A stretch of 64,000 nucleotides of DNA from JAHIYG01 sp041306075 (lineage in GTDB: Archaea; Altiarchaeota; Altiarchaeia; IMC4; SCGC-AAA252-I15), in assembly GCA_041306075.1 (NCBI GenBank), contig JBFYKH010000008.1, positions 13,010 through 77,009 of the forward strand, read 5' to 3'. Every line of letters begins with the position of its first letter. Within the stretch, counting starts at the first letter, position 1. The position numbers and the translations under genes were made by a program. Below the pieces are notes generated by a model. It saw nothing but the letters and a program-made list of their open reading frames with translations, ran no database searches and had not been told where the DNA came from. Below, piece after piece: positions 1 through 7,818 of this stretch.

Positions 1-158
1 AGGAGCGTCGACTTGCCTGAGCCGGAGGGGCCTATTATGCTCACGAAGTCGCCTTCCGCTATTGTGGTGTTTATGTCCTTCAGGGCCGTGAACTCGTTCG
101 GCTCCCCCAGGTTGTACGTCTTGTAGAGGTCCTTGCAGGTTATTTCGCCGTCACTCAT
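1..158 (-). CDS. ABC transporter ATP-binding protein (LolD/MacB type), N-terminal fragment
   Basis: Only the first ~52 codons lie in the window; the gene continues past base 1. The start ATG is at 158-156. The translation runs to a Walker A P-loop (GPSGSGKST) just before the edge, preceded by the LYKTYNLG-type A-loop region usual for MacB/LolD ATPases. Its start overlaps the stop of the upstream permease (stop at 153-151) by 8 bases, so the two are almost certainly translationally coupled. It would energise the permease next to it. The P-loop and context make the family assignment firm; the substrate is unknown. Confidence 0.9.
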   Translation of the reverse strand, partial: MSDGEITCKDLYKTYNLGEPNEFTALKDINTTIAEGDFVSIIGPSGSGKSTL

Positions 159-1326
159 ATCGAAGCACCTTTATCGGGTCCAGCTGCGATGCGCTCCACG
201 CCGGGTAGAGGCCTGCGCCCATGCCGAGGACTATCGAGAATCCGAGCCCGATTGCGATGAGGGTCGTGGTCATTATGGGCTGGAATGTCGAGTACTCTTG
301 GACTAGGGCTATGGACAGGTAGCCGAGGGACAGTCCTATGATTCCGCCGATTAGGCTGAGGATTGCGCTTTCCTGGAGGACCTGGAGCAGTATGGTGGTG
401 GTGGTGGCGCCTATCGCCTTCATGACGCCTATCTCCCGCCGGCGTTCCATGACCGACATTATCATCGTGTTCATGATTCCGAGGCCGCCGACTATAAGGG
501 ATACGGCGCCGATTCCGTAGACGGCCATCTGGACTGTCCCGAGGGTGGATTCTATCTGGCGGACTATCGTGAGGAACGACTGCGCCCTCACGCCGTCCAC
601 CTGGTCGTTTATCCTCTGGGTTACGTTCTCGACCTGGGTCACGTCCACCAGCTTGACCTTGAGCGAGGTTATCCTGTCGTCGTCCTCTATCTCCTGCATG
701 GTCTTCAGCGGGGCGTAGGAGGCGCCGTCAATGCTCGTGTCCCCCGTCTCCTCGAGTATGCCGATGACCTGGAAGTAGTAGCTTTCCGTGGACTGGTTTG
801 ACGTGCGCTGGTATTCTATCTCGTCGCCGACGTTCAGGTTCTGGTTCTCCGCGGTGGTGTAGCCCAGGAGGACCACATCTGAGCCTTCGTCCGAGGAATC
901 GAGCTTCCGGCCTTCGCCCGCATTTATCTCTTCGCCCACCAGGTAGTCCAGGTCTTCCGGGTTCACCCCGGTGAACGTCATGGCTGATGAGCCTCCGCCG
1001 CCCCTGCCGAATATGGCGCCCGGCCCCCCGAACCCCCTGAAGCCCCGCGTCACCCGGTATTGGCCGACAGGGACCACGCTTTCTATCTCATGCCAGCTCG
1101 ACAGCTCGTCTATGGCGTCCTGGGTGATGCCGACATTGTTGTCTGATTCATCCCTTACGTCTATGACGCCTCCGACGTTCCCGAACTGCTGGCTTATCTG
1201 CTGGTTCAGGCCTTCGCCGATGGACCCGAGCGTCAGGACAAGCCCTATGCCCATGGCTATACCGAGGACGGTTAAGGCGCTACGTATCTTCTGCCTGAAT
1301 ACGTTTTTTACCGCTATGTCTAGCAT
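151..1326 (-). CDS. MacB/FtsX-family ABC transporter permease
   Basis: 391 aa. One N-terminal membrane helix (about residues 15-37) is followed by a ~210-residue extracytoplasmic MacB periplasmic-core-like domain and three C-terminal helices (about 265-390). The last part has the FtsX signature around ERRREIGVMKAIGA. This is the topology of the MacB/LolC/FtsX superfamily, which uses ATP hydrolysis inside to drive mechanical work or export outside rather than classical pore transport. It sits between an exported CARDB-type protein (upstream) and its ATPase (downstream, overlapping). A glycine-rich insertion near residues 95-112 lies in the outer domain. It is paralogous to the two permeases at 10314-12741. 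Confidence 0.92.
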   Translation of the reverse strand: MLDIAVKNVFRQKIRSALTVLGIAMGIGLVLTLGSIGEGLNQQISQQFGNVGGVIDVRDESDNNVGITQDAIDELSSWHEIESVVPVGQYRVTRGFRGFGGPGAIFGRGGGGSSAMTFTGVNPEDLDYLVGEEINAGEGRKLDSSDEGSDVVLLGYTTAENQNLNVGDEIEYQRTSNQSTESYYFQVIGILEETGDTSIDGASYAPLKTMQEIEDDDRITSLKVKLVDVTQVENVTQRINDQVDGVRAQSFLTIVRQIESTLGTVQMAVYGIGAVSLIVGGLGIMNTMIMSVMERRREIGVMKAIGATTTTILLQVLQESAILSLIGGIIGLSLGYLSIALVQEYSTFQPIMTTTLIAIGLGFSIVLGMGAGLYPAWSASQLDPIKVLRYE

Positions 1327-1345
1327 CTTGTCTCAGCCCGGGAGG

Positions 1346-3010
1346 TTATTTCTTCCTGCCGCGGTATCTCCTGTAGGCCAGGTAGGCGGCAGCTAGGACC
1401 AGGGCCCAGAGGGCATATGTCGTCCAGCCTGTCGTGCTCGATGATGAGGTCCTGCCGCTGGTTCCGCTTGCGCTTCCGCCCCCGAGCGTCACCCTCTCGG
1501 TCTGCAGGACGCGCTGGTTGTTCTGGCCGGTGTATTCGATTTCAAGGACTGCGGGGCCCGTGGCGGATGTCGCGAACGTGAACGTCGTCTGCTTCGTCGC
1601 CTTTATGTCAGATTTGTAGGAGATTATCCTTTGGGTGTTGTCGGAGCCGGATGTCAGGTTGCCGCTGCCGGTTCTTCCGGAACCGACAGTGTAATTCGAG
1701 CCGGTCCTGTTCCTGCCGCCCTGCGCGAACCCGCCGCCGGTGTTATTCTGCTGGCCGGCGGACGTCGGGTTTATTATCAGGGTGGCTTTGACGCCGTCGG
1801 CCGTGCGGGTCCCTATGTTCGCCACGTCTATCCGTACGTTGCCGCCCGATGAGGTGACCTGCATGACCTCGAGCACGACTCTGCCGGATACGTCGACGCC
1901 AAGGTCCTTTTCGACGGCGTACGATGTGCCGCCTACGTCGTACATGATTGTGAGGGGTATCGAGTAAACCGTCGTGTCTGCGCTCCAGCTCACTGCAATG
2001 CCGAATTCGGCCTCTGTCTCGCCTCCCGCCTTGATGAGCGGGAAGTATTTCTCTGTCGAGTCTGCCGGGGCGAAGGGCGACGTCAGGTTAAGGTTCAGGG
2101 TGACGTCTTCAGCGTCCGATTTGCCCACGTTTTTCAGGACGACCCTGAGCCGGGTCTGTTCCCCCGGGCCGGTCGGGGAGTAGCTTACGTTGTACACCTT
2201 GAAGTCTACGCCCACGTCGTCGATGTTTATGCCGAAGGATATGTTGTCCGTTGCCTTGGTTCCAGAGTTGTCCGCGTATGTGAGCCCGACGTATGCCATG
2301 CATGCGCCGGCCGAGGACGGCTTGATGGAGTATGATAGTGTGAACGGCTTGTCCGATGCCACATCCCCGACGTATTTGCGCGAGGACCCGATTATCGTCA
2401 GGCAGGAGGACGTGAGCGTCGATTCGACGTCCTTGACCCGGTCCTTGGACACTCCGACAAGGGTTAGTTCGTCCAGGGTGTTCTTGAAGTAGTTCGTGTT
2501 CGCCGGCGTCAGTTCGAACAGGGGGTTTCCGAGGACGTTTATCGGTATCTCCCAGGAGGTGTATTGGTTGTTGTCCTTGGCCCCGTCAGACTTGTATCCG
2601 TCGAAGTTGATTTGGACTTGTATCGACGACAGCCCGGATTTTGCGTCCGGGTCCACGGTGAATATGACAGGCATGGTCTTTGACACGCCAGCGTCCATTC
2701 TGCCGATGTAGAATGTCTTGTCTGTCCGTACGATTGAGGTCGTCCGCAGCCATACCTGGACGTTATCGGCGCTTTGGCCGCCGGTGTTCTCCACCACCAG
2801 GTTTAATACGCTGGTGTCCCCCGGCTTCACGCTTGAGTCCAGGGAGGTGGATGTGAAGTCGACCACCTTCTTTGTGGCCGGCAGGTCGGTGGCCGATGTT
2901 GTTGCCGCGCTCGCCCCTAGTCCCGCCATGAGGAGTAGCGTCAAAGCCAGAATCGTCTTTGTCTGCCGTGCCAGTATATTTTTTTGGTTTATCATTTTTT
3001 TGTCCTGCAT
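1346..3010 (-). CDS. Exported CARDB/COG1361-like surface protein with C-terminal membrane anchor
   Basis: 554 aa from the ATG at 3010; an ATG 15 bases further in (2995) is an alternative. The open frame continues upstream to 3679, but that part is antisense to the gene at 3099 and precedes a TATA-like box (3047-3057), so I exclude it. An N-terminal signal peptide (about residues 12-37, ending in Ala-rich sequence) is followed by several Ig-like beta domains with the CARDB-type pattern of LVVENTGGQSADNVQV and VVLKNVGKSDAEDV. A Ser/Thr/Gly-rich stalk, one C-terminal helix and a basic RRYRGRKK tail complete it. It is transcribed with the FtsX-like permease and ATPase downstream and probably takes the place of MacA as outer partner. 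No catalytic motif is seen. Confidence 0.8.
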   Translation of the reverse strand: MQDKKMINQKNILARQTKTILALTLLLMAGLGASAATTSATDLPATKKVVDFTSTSLDSSVKPGDTSVLNLVVENTGGQSADNVQVWLRTTSIVRTDKTFYIGRMDAGVSKTMPVIFTVDPDAKSGLSSIQVQINFDGYKSDGAKDNNQYTSWEIPINVLGNPLFELTPANTNYFKNTLDELTLVGVSKDRVKDVESTLTSSCLTIIGSSRKYVGDVASDKPFTLSYSIKPSSAGACMAYVGLTYADNSGTKATDNISFGINIDDVGVDFKVYNVSYSPTGPGEQTRLRVVLKNVGKSDAEDVTLNLNLTSPFAPADSTEKYFPLIKAGGETEAEFGIAVSWSADTTVYSIPLTIMYDVGGTSYAVEKDLGVDVSGRVVLEVMQVTSSGGNVRIDVANIGTRTADGVKATLIINPTSAGQQNNTGGGFAQGGRNRTGSNYTVGSGRTGSGNLTSGSDNTQRIISYKSDIKATKQTTFTFATSATGPAVLEIEYTGQNNQRVLQTERVTLGGGSASGTSGRTSSSSTTGWTTYALWALVLAAAYLAYRRYRGRKK

Positions 3011-3046
3011 TATTTTTATAGGTTGATTGCCTAGGTATAGGTTGAA

Positions 3047-3101
3047 ACCATATAAAAGCTGCATGTGAAACAAACTGAAACATGTAACAAACTGAAACAT
3101 G
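3047..3101. promoter_or_regulatory. Divergent promoter with 16-bp tandem direct repeat (candidate operator)
   Basis: The interval between the divergent exported-protein gene and the membrane-bound regulator holds two perfect copies of aacaaactgaaacatg, at 3069-3084 and 3086-3101 (period 17). The second copy contains the regulator's own start codon at 3099-3101. A TATA-like element for the minus-strand gene lies near 3047-3057. Position and repetition suggest binding of a dimeric or multimeric regulator that controls both genes; binding itself is inferred. Confidence 0.6.
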
Positions 3102-3695
3102 GAGACCAACCTAGGGCATACGGTAGTCATGGTATTGTCCTTCATGTTCGGGGGATTCCTGCTCACAACATACGCATTTACGGCGTATACGGTGCTCTGG
3201 AGCACTGAAACCGGCGCCGCGACCGCCGATGCCAACAGGACCGGCCAGGAGACGAACGCGTCCTGGACCGCGGACCGCAGAGACATGGGACGGGGAAGGG
3301 AAGTGCCCGGTTTCCCCCCGTTCATACAAGGGAGGCCCATCAGGGAAAAAATCGACCCAATCGATTTCCTCACATCCCCGTTCATGATGTTCACCCTCAT
3401 CGGCGGCCTTGTGTCGATGGCAGGCGCCATATCCATCAGGACCCTCACGCACAAGAAAGCTGTTACCAAGCTGAAGGAGGACCTGATGGAGCTGTACCTG
3501 ACGGACGAGGAAAAGAAGGTCATGTCCATACTCGAGTCCGCAAGCCCGGACATGACGCAGAAGGAGCTGACAGACAGGACCCGGTACTCGAGGGTGAAGG
3601 TCCACCGCCTCCTCTTGAGGCTCGAAGCGAAAAGGCTCATAAGGAGGATACCCTGCGGCCAAACGTACAAGATACTCATTGCGGAGAACTCCTGA
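3099..3695 (+). CDS. Membrane-bound winged-helix transcriptional regulator
   Basis: 198 aa. A hydrophobic helix occupies about residues 9-31, a second about 88-108, and between them lies a short polar, probably extracytoplasmic, segment rich in Arg, Gly and Pro. The C-terminal ~75 residues are a winged-helix DNA-binding domain: DEEKKVMSILE, TQKELTDRT, a recognition helix near SRVKVHRLLLRLE, then the wing. Membrane-tethered wHTH proteins of this layout are common in Archaea. The gene is divergent from the CARDB protein/ABC operon, and the tandem repeats at 3069-3101 overlap its start, so a role as envelope-sensing regulator of that operon and of itself is likely but not shown. Confidence 0.75.
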   Translation: METNLGHTVVMVLSFMFGGFLLTTYAFTAYTVLWSTETGAATADANRTGQETNASWTADRRDMGRGREVPGFPPFIQGRPIREKIDPIDFLTSPFMMFTLIGGLVSMAGAISIRTLTHKKAVTKLKEDLMELYLTDEEKKVMSILESASPDMTQKELTDRTRYSRVKVHRLLLRLEAKRLIRRIPCGQTYKILIAENS

Positions 3696-3731
3696 CCCTG
3701 CTTTTTAACCGGCCTCCACGAATAGGATTAC

Positions 3732-4148
3732 ATGAAGGACTTCATAGCGCCCGGCCTCGTGGCTGGCTGCGTCATGCTCGCCGCCAGCATGATGCTCGGG
3801 GGGCTGTTTTCCGCCGTTTTCCCGAGCACGGCCGCGGAGTACGGCAATACGACCGTATTTAGGCCTTGGAGCGACCCGTTCATGTGGTATTACTTCATCC
3901 ACCAGTTCATAATGGGGGTCATCCTCTCCTACGTGTGGCTTAAGGCCAAGACGCTCGTGAAGGCCCACGGCCTGGGGAGGGGCGTGCTGTTCGGCGCATA
4001 TGTCTGGGCGGTCTTCGGCCTCCCGGGGATGCTCGTATCTTTGAGCAGCTTCCAGATTTCTGTCCTTTTGACCGTGACTTGGGCGTGCAGCGTCCTGGTG
4101 CAGTACGTGCTGGCAGGCGTCGTCTACGCCATGTTCGACAAGAACTGA
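3732..4148 (+). CDS. Four-helix integral membrane protein of unknown function
   Basis: 138 aa with four hydrophobic segments at about residues 6-29, 51-70, 82-104 and 108-133. There is no signal peptide beyond the first helix and no recognisable catalytic motif. It follows the membrane-bound regulator by 36 bases, with a TATA-like element (ctttttaacc) just upstream, so it may have its own promoter. I do not recognise the family. Confidence 0.7.
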   Translation: MKDFIAPGLVAGCVMLAASMMLGGLFSAVFPSTAAEYGNTTVFRPWSDPFMWYYFIHQFIMGVILSYVWLKAKTLVKAHGLGRGVLFGAYVWAVFGLPGMLVSLSSFQISVLLTVTWACSVLVQYVLAGVVYAMFDKN

Positions 4149-4171
4149 GGGGAGGCGACGAGGGAGAGAAC

Positions 4172-4293
4172 TGGTTTATATGCCAGTAATCCATGATTGT
4201 GTGTGCTATTGAACGGGGGATTTCTTCGTTTCTTTAGTTGCGGGCCCGGCGCCCGCCTTTTGTCGCCCGAGTTTTCGGGCGGTTGCGTGATTG
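4172..4293 (+). promoter_or_regulatory. Promoter and ~90-nt leader with two GC-rich hairpins
   Basis: A good TATA box (gtttatatgc, near 4170-4180) is followed by an unusually long leader for this window. The leader contains hairpin 1 (gcgggc 4240-4245 with gcccgc 4251-4256) and hairpin 2 (cgcccga 4264-4270 with tcgggcg 4275-4281, 4-nt loop), ending 12 bases before the ATG at 4294. Most other genes here look leaderless, so a cis-regulatory or small-RNA function is possible. Confidence 0.5.
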
Positions 4294-4611
4294 ATGGATT
4301 ATAAGCCCAGGCCGTACAACAGATGGAACGATAGGAGGGACAGGAACCGCGCCGGCGGCACCGAGAGGAGGCTCATGCTCGACATGGGCCGCCAGAAGTA
4401 CTTCCGGATGGACCTCGACGAGCTCCTGGAGTCGTTCAAAGTCGGCGAGAACAAGAGCATACTGGCCGCGACCGTCCTCAACAAGATGTCCTCGCACTCC
4501 TTCGACGAGGCCTGCGAGTACCTGGGGAGGGTGCTGGAGGCCGGGAAGATAACCGAGGAGCAGGCCCACAGGATAAAGGCCTTAATGCAGCGTTATACTA
4601 AGTGGAGGTAG
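4294..4611 (+). CDS. Small charged protein of unknown function
   Basis: 105 aa from ATG 4294; a TTG directly before it is in frame. The N-terminal ~25 residues are Arg/Asp/Asn-rich and probably disordered. The remainder is helical and charged, with DLDELLESFKVGENKSILAA as the most distinctive segment, no membrane helix and no cysteines. It is preceded by the hairpin-bearing leader and ends 3 bases before the stop of the convergent methyltransferase. I do not recognise the family. Confidence 0.65.
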   Translation: MDYKPRPYNRWNDRRDRNRAGGTERRLMLDMGRQKYFRMDLDELLESFKVGENKSILAATVLNKMSSHSFDEACEYLGRVLEAGKITEEQAHRIKALMQRYTKWR

Positions 4612-4614
4612 CCG

Positions 4615-5259
4615 TCACCGCTTCCTGGCGGTCAGGGAGACCGTCTTCCGCAGGAGCGTCTTGTTTCTTATAGGCCGGGTTTCCCTGACTTTGGCTTCGA
4701 CCCCGTCGAAGCCTTCGAACAGGCCCGTCAATTCGGCGGTGCCGAAGTAGTGGCAGATGAGCCCCTTCTTCTTAAGGATGGTATTGGGTTCGGGCTCAGA
4801 CGTCCTCTTCCCAGTCTCCTGCCTGAAGTCCCCTGCCGCGAAATCCTCGAAGACTATGCGGCCGCCATGGCGCAGCACCCTTGATGCTTCTGAGACCGCC
4901 GTCCGCCGCTCTGGAGCCAGCATGTTGTCGAGCACGTAATGGAGGACTACGGAGTCGAAAGCCCCGTCCCTGAATGGCATGCATCGGAGGTCGGCCCTCA
5001 GCGCCGAGACCTGGGAGGAGGGGTCAAGCTCCTCCCTGAGCCTCCTCAGCGCCTGCCTTGAGAAGTCCATGGCGACGACATGAGCGGGCCTCCGCTCAAG
5101 GATGTTCCACAGGGTCTTGCCGTTGCCGGCCCCCGCCTCCAGCACCAGCGAGCCCTCAAGGTGGCCTGGAAGCTCCCTGTTGCGCCTCGCCCAGCGGGTG
5201 CCGCGCCCGCCGTACTCCCTGTCCCAGACGCGGTCCTGACGTTCCATCGGGTAAGCCAT
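4615..5259 (-). CDS. Class I SAM-dependent methyltransferase
   Basis: 214 aa. Motif I is clear (VLEAGAGNGKT, about residues 38-48), followed by an acidic motif II (VVAMDFSRQALR) and a motif IV-like segment near FDSVVLHYVLDNML, the pattern of the Methyltransf_11/25 group. Motif post-I and the beta-6/7 region follow. Substrate is unknown; small-molecule methyltransferases and RNA enzymes share this fold. The start is at ATG 5259, with a second ATG 12 bases in. It is divergent from gatE across 32 bases, too short for anything but two overlapping core promoters. Confidence 0.85.
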   Translation of the reverse strand: MAYPMERQDRVWDREYGGRGTRWARRNRELPGHLEGSLVLEAGAGNGKTLWNILERRPAHVVAMDFSRQALRRLREELDPSSQVSALRADLRCMPFRDGAFDSVVLHYVLDNMLAPERRTAVSEASRVLRHGGRIVFEDFAAGDFRQETGKRTSEPEPNTILKKKGLICHYFGTAELTGLFEGFDGVEAKVRETRPIRNKTLLRKTVSLTARKR

Positions 5260-5291
5260 TAAAATACATTGAAGCGTTTAATTTTAACGGC

Positions 5292-7133
5292 GTGGACAGG
5301 GATTACGGTAAGATAGGGTTCATGTGCGGGGTCGAGATACACCAGCAGGTGGACACCGGGAAGCTTTTCTGCCCGTGCCCCTCCGTGATACGCGACGAGA
5401 AGCCGGACTTCGTCGTCGAGCGGAGGATGAGGGCGACCGCCGGCGAGTTCGGCGGAGTCGACCCTGCGGCGCTGCACGAGTTCCTCAGGGGAAGGACGCT
5501 CTACTACGAGGGGTACGTCGGCACCAACTGCCTCGTCGAGCTGGACGAGGAGCCCCCGCACAGGCTTAACATGGAGGCGCTCAGGGTCGCCCTGGAGGTC
5601 GCGCTGCTTTTGAAGGCCAGGCCCGTCGAGGAGGTGCATGTGATGAGGAAGACCGTCATAGACGGCTCGAACACGGGGGGTTTCCAAAGGACGATGCTAG
5701 TCGCAGTCGACGGAGTGCTTAAGACCAGCGAGGGGCCGGTGAGGATACCGACCATATGCCTCGAGGAGGACGCCGCCAGGATAATAGGCGAGGAGGGGGG
5801 GAACGTCCGTTACCGGCTGGACCGCCTCGGCATACCGCTCGTCGAAATCGCCACGGCGCCCGACGTGAAGAGCCCGAAACACGCCAGGGAGGTCGCCGAA
5901 GCCATCGGGGGGCTCCTTAGGGCGACCAGGGTGAAGAGGGGCCTCGGCACCATCAGACAGGACATTAACGTGTCCGTGGGCGGCGGCGAGAGGGTGGAGG
6001 TGAAGGGCGTCCAGGACCTCAGGCTCGTCTTGAAGGTGGTCGAGGGCGAGGTCGACAGGCAGCTCATGCTCAAAGATGTGAGGGCTGAACTCCGGGGTAG
6101 GGGGGCGGGGGATGGGGATTATTCTGAAGCCCCGTCCGACGTCGCGTCTGCCTTCGCAGGCACGACTTCAGCGGTCATAAGGAAGAGCCTCGATGCGGGA
6201 GGCACTGTCCTCGCCGTAAGGCTCAGGCGGATGGAGGGCCTCCTTAAGGAGAGGCTCGGCCCACAGCTAGCCCAGTACGCCAGGGCTCTGGCCGGCGTGA
6301 GGGGGATATTCCACGGCGACGAGCTCCCGGCCCACGGAATCACCCCGGCAGAGGTCGAGGCCGTCAGGAAGCTTCTGGCCGTCTCCGGCGGCGACTCGTA
6401 CGTCATCGTCGCAGCCCCCAGGCAGCAGGCGCTGAAGGCCCTGTCCGCGGTTGAGGACAGGTGCAGGCTCGCGTTCAGGGGCGTTCTGGAGGAGACGAGG
6501 AGGGCCAAGGACGACGGCTCAACAGAGTATATGAGGCCGCTGCCGGGGAGCGCGAGGATGTACCCGGAGACCGACGAGCCTTTCGTGAGGGTGGATGACG
6601 CGATGCTTTCCAGGGTGGCTGGCAGCCTCCCGGAGCTGAGGGAGGAGAAGGCGAAGCGTTACGCGGGGCTCGGCCTGTCGGATGAGCTTGCGAGGCAGAT
6701 TTCAAGGTCGGGAGAGGCGGGGCTCTTCGAGGAGCTTGTGGGCGAGTACCCGGGCATCCCCGCCACGGTCATCGCGCAGACGGTCTCCGCGACGCCCAAG
6801 GAGGCGCAGAAGAGGTTCAAGGCCGATGTTTCAAGGTTGAACGCGGGGCACTACCGCCAGATGGTTGGGCTTTTGGGGCGGGGCGCCGTGTCCCGCAACG
6901 CCGCAGCCGAGCTTTTGGCGAAGGTGTGCGAGAAGCCGGACATGATGGTCGGGGACGTCGCGGCCGAGGAGGGGCTCATGAGCATCGGCGAGGGGGAGCT
7001 GAAGGCTTTGGTCCTGAATGTCAAGGCTGCCAATCCCGGTTTAAGCCAGGGCCAGCTGGTAGGGAAGGTGATGGCCGAGACGAGGGGACGGGCCGACTCG
7101 GCCCTCGTGCAGGAGATGGTCAGGTCTTCTTGA
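5292..7133 (+). CDS. gatE: Glutamyl-tRNA(Gln) amidotransferase subunit E
   Basis: 613 aa. GatE is the tRNA-binding, transamidating subunit of archaeal GatDE, which converts Glu-tRNA(Gln) to Gln-tRNA(Gln). The conserved GatB/E start motif CGVEIHQQVDTGKLFC and the ITLIE-type core (GSNTGGFQRTMLV, VEIATAPD, GTIRQDINVSV) are present, and the C-terminal third carries the YqeY-like tail. I start at GTG 5292 because the family begins just before YGKIGFMCGVEIHQ. The frame is open upstream to 5058, but that region is antisense to the methyltransferase and Arg/Pro-rich. Length matches the usual ~620 aa. The partner gatD is not in the window. The 3' end overlaps the convergent gene at 7120 by 14 bases. 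Confidence 0.96.
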   Translation: MDRDYGKIGFMCGVEIHQQVDTGKLFCPCPSVIRDEKPDFVVERRMRATAGEFGGVDPAALHEFLRGRTLYYEGYVGTNCLVELDEEPPHRLNMEALRVALEVALLLKARPVEEVHVMRKTVIDGSNTGGFQRTMLVAVDGVLKTSEGPVRIPTICLEEDAARIIGEEGGNVRYRLDRLGIPLVEIATAPDVKSPKHAREVAEAIGGLLRATRVKRGLGTIRQDINVSVGGGERVEVKGVQDLRLVLKVVEGEVDRQLMLKDVRAELRGRGAGDGDYSEAPSDVASAFAGTTSAVIRKSLDAGGTVLAVRLRRMEGLLKERLGPQLAQYARALAGVRGIFHGDELPAHGITPAEVEAVRKLLAVSGGDSYVIVAAPRQQALKALSAVEDRCRLAFRGVLEETRRAKDDGSTEYMRPLPGSARMYPETDEPFVRVDDAMLSRVAGSLPELREEKAKRYAGLGLSDELARQISRSGEAGLFEELVGEYPGIPATVIAQTVSATPKEAQKRFKADVSRLNAGHYRQMVGLLGRGAVSRNAAAELLAKVCEKPDMMVGDVAAEEGLMSIGEGELKALVLNVKAANPGLSQGQLVGKVMAETRGRADSALVQEMVRSS

Positions 7134-7515
7134 TGAGCTCGCAGGAGACTATCTTCGCGAGGTCCCTGGCCGTTATGCCGCTGCCCTTCCATTTCGTCTT
7201 CCTCAGCCAGTCGTTGATTTCCCTGGCGTCTTCCTGGAGCCGTTCCATGGTGAAGTGTTCTTCCACATGGCGTATCCTCTCGTTCGGGTCTGTGTAAAGC
7301 TCCTTCCATCTCGGCATCCAGCTTCGCATGCTGACGTAGTTCATGAACTTCTTGGCGGCAGGGTCGTCGCGGCAGGCGAACGCGAGCTCTGCTAGCCGGT
7401 CCAGCTTTTCGCCGAGGGGGGACAGTTCCTTCAAAGCGGACATCGTAGTGATTCCCTGCGGCGGGTACATCAGGTCGGACTCGTCCTTCCTCCGTTTCAC
7501 GGCTTCCTTGACCAT
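7120..7515 (-). CDS. Conserved small basic protein of unknown function
   Basis: 131 aa from ATG 7515, chosen because a TATA-like atttatgcc lies at about 7541-7549, which puts transcription start near this codon. An in-frame start 9 codons upstream would overlap the promoter. The protein is basic and helical with several Trp residues (SWMPRWKELY, INDWLRKTKW) and no membrane segment. No family is recognised. It converges on gatE with a 14-base overlap. Confidence 0.6.
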   Translation of the reverse strand: MVKEAVKRRKDESDLMYPPQGITTMSALKELSPLGEKLDRLAELAFACRDDPAAKKFMNYVSMRSWMPRWKELYTDPNERIRHVEEHFTMERLQEDAREINDWLRKTKWKGSGITARDLAKIVSCELIKKT

Positions 7516-7551
7516 GTTAATATACCGGGTCCGGAGGGGCATAAATACGCA

Positions 7552-7755
7552 TTAAGGGCGCTTAAGCGCCGGTCGGAGGCCTTCCACGCCGCCCACCCGC
7601 AGTTTCGCGAAGAGTTCCCTGGGGCGCGGGTTCTCCTTGAGGCCGTGCCTGAGTAGCGCTTCGTGGTCCCTCTTGCCTTCCACGATGACCGGGCAGTCCA
7701 GGGAGTCCAGGAATTCGGCGAGCTTCTCTTCCAGGGGCTGTTTTGCCGCAGTCAT
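7552..7755 (-). pseudogene. Truncated TOPRIM-domain (UPF0292-like) protein
   Basis: 67 aa. Residues ~8-38 match the first strand and helix of archaeal stand-alone TOPRIM proteins (PVIVEGKRDHEALLRHGL, with the catalytic Glu of the VEGxxD motif). The chain then turns into unrelated sequence and stops. The second TOPRIM motif (DxD) that should follow ~40-60 residues later is absent in every frame down to the next gene. Most likely it is a gene remnant; a short functional variant cannot be excluded. Confidence 0.55.
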
Positions 7756-7764
7756 TGGGGGCGC

Positions 7765-7818
7765 GGTTATATATAACCATATCCACTATGTTTAACATAT
7801 ATTAAATTTATGAAACAT
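7765..7818. promoter_or_regulatory. Divergent promoter region with palindrome and inverted repeat
   Basis: A perfect 14-bp palindrome ggttatatataacc (7765-7778) doubles as a TATA box. An inverted repeat atgttt (7788-7793) ... aaacat (7813-7818) brackets the AT-rich stretch in front of the GbsR-like regulator and overlaps its start codon. This is a plausible autoregulatory operator for that regulator. Confidence 0.45.

Noticed and set aside
3011..3679. N-terminal extension of the CARDB protein frame (223 extra codons)
   Set aside because: It is antisense to the membrane-bound regulator and lies upstream of the TATA-like box; a clear signal peptide begins at 3010.
5058..5291. N-terminal extension of the gatE frame
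   Set aside because: It is antisense to the methyltransferase, Arg/Pro-rich and absent from the GatE family; the family start matches GTG 5292.
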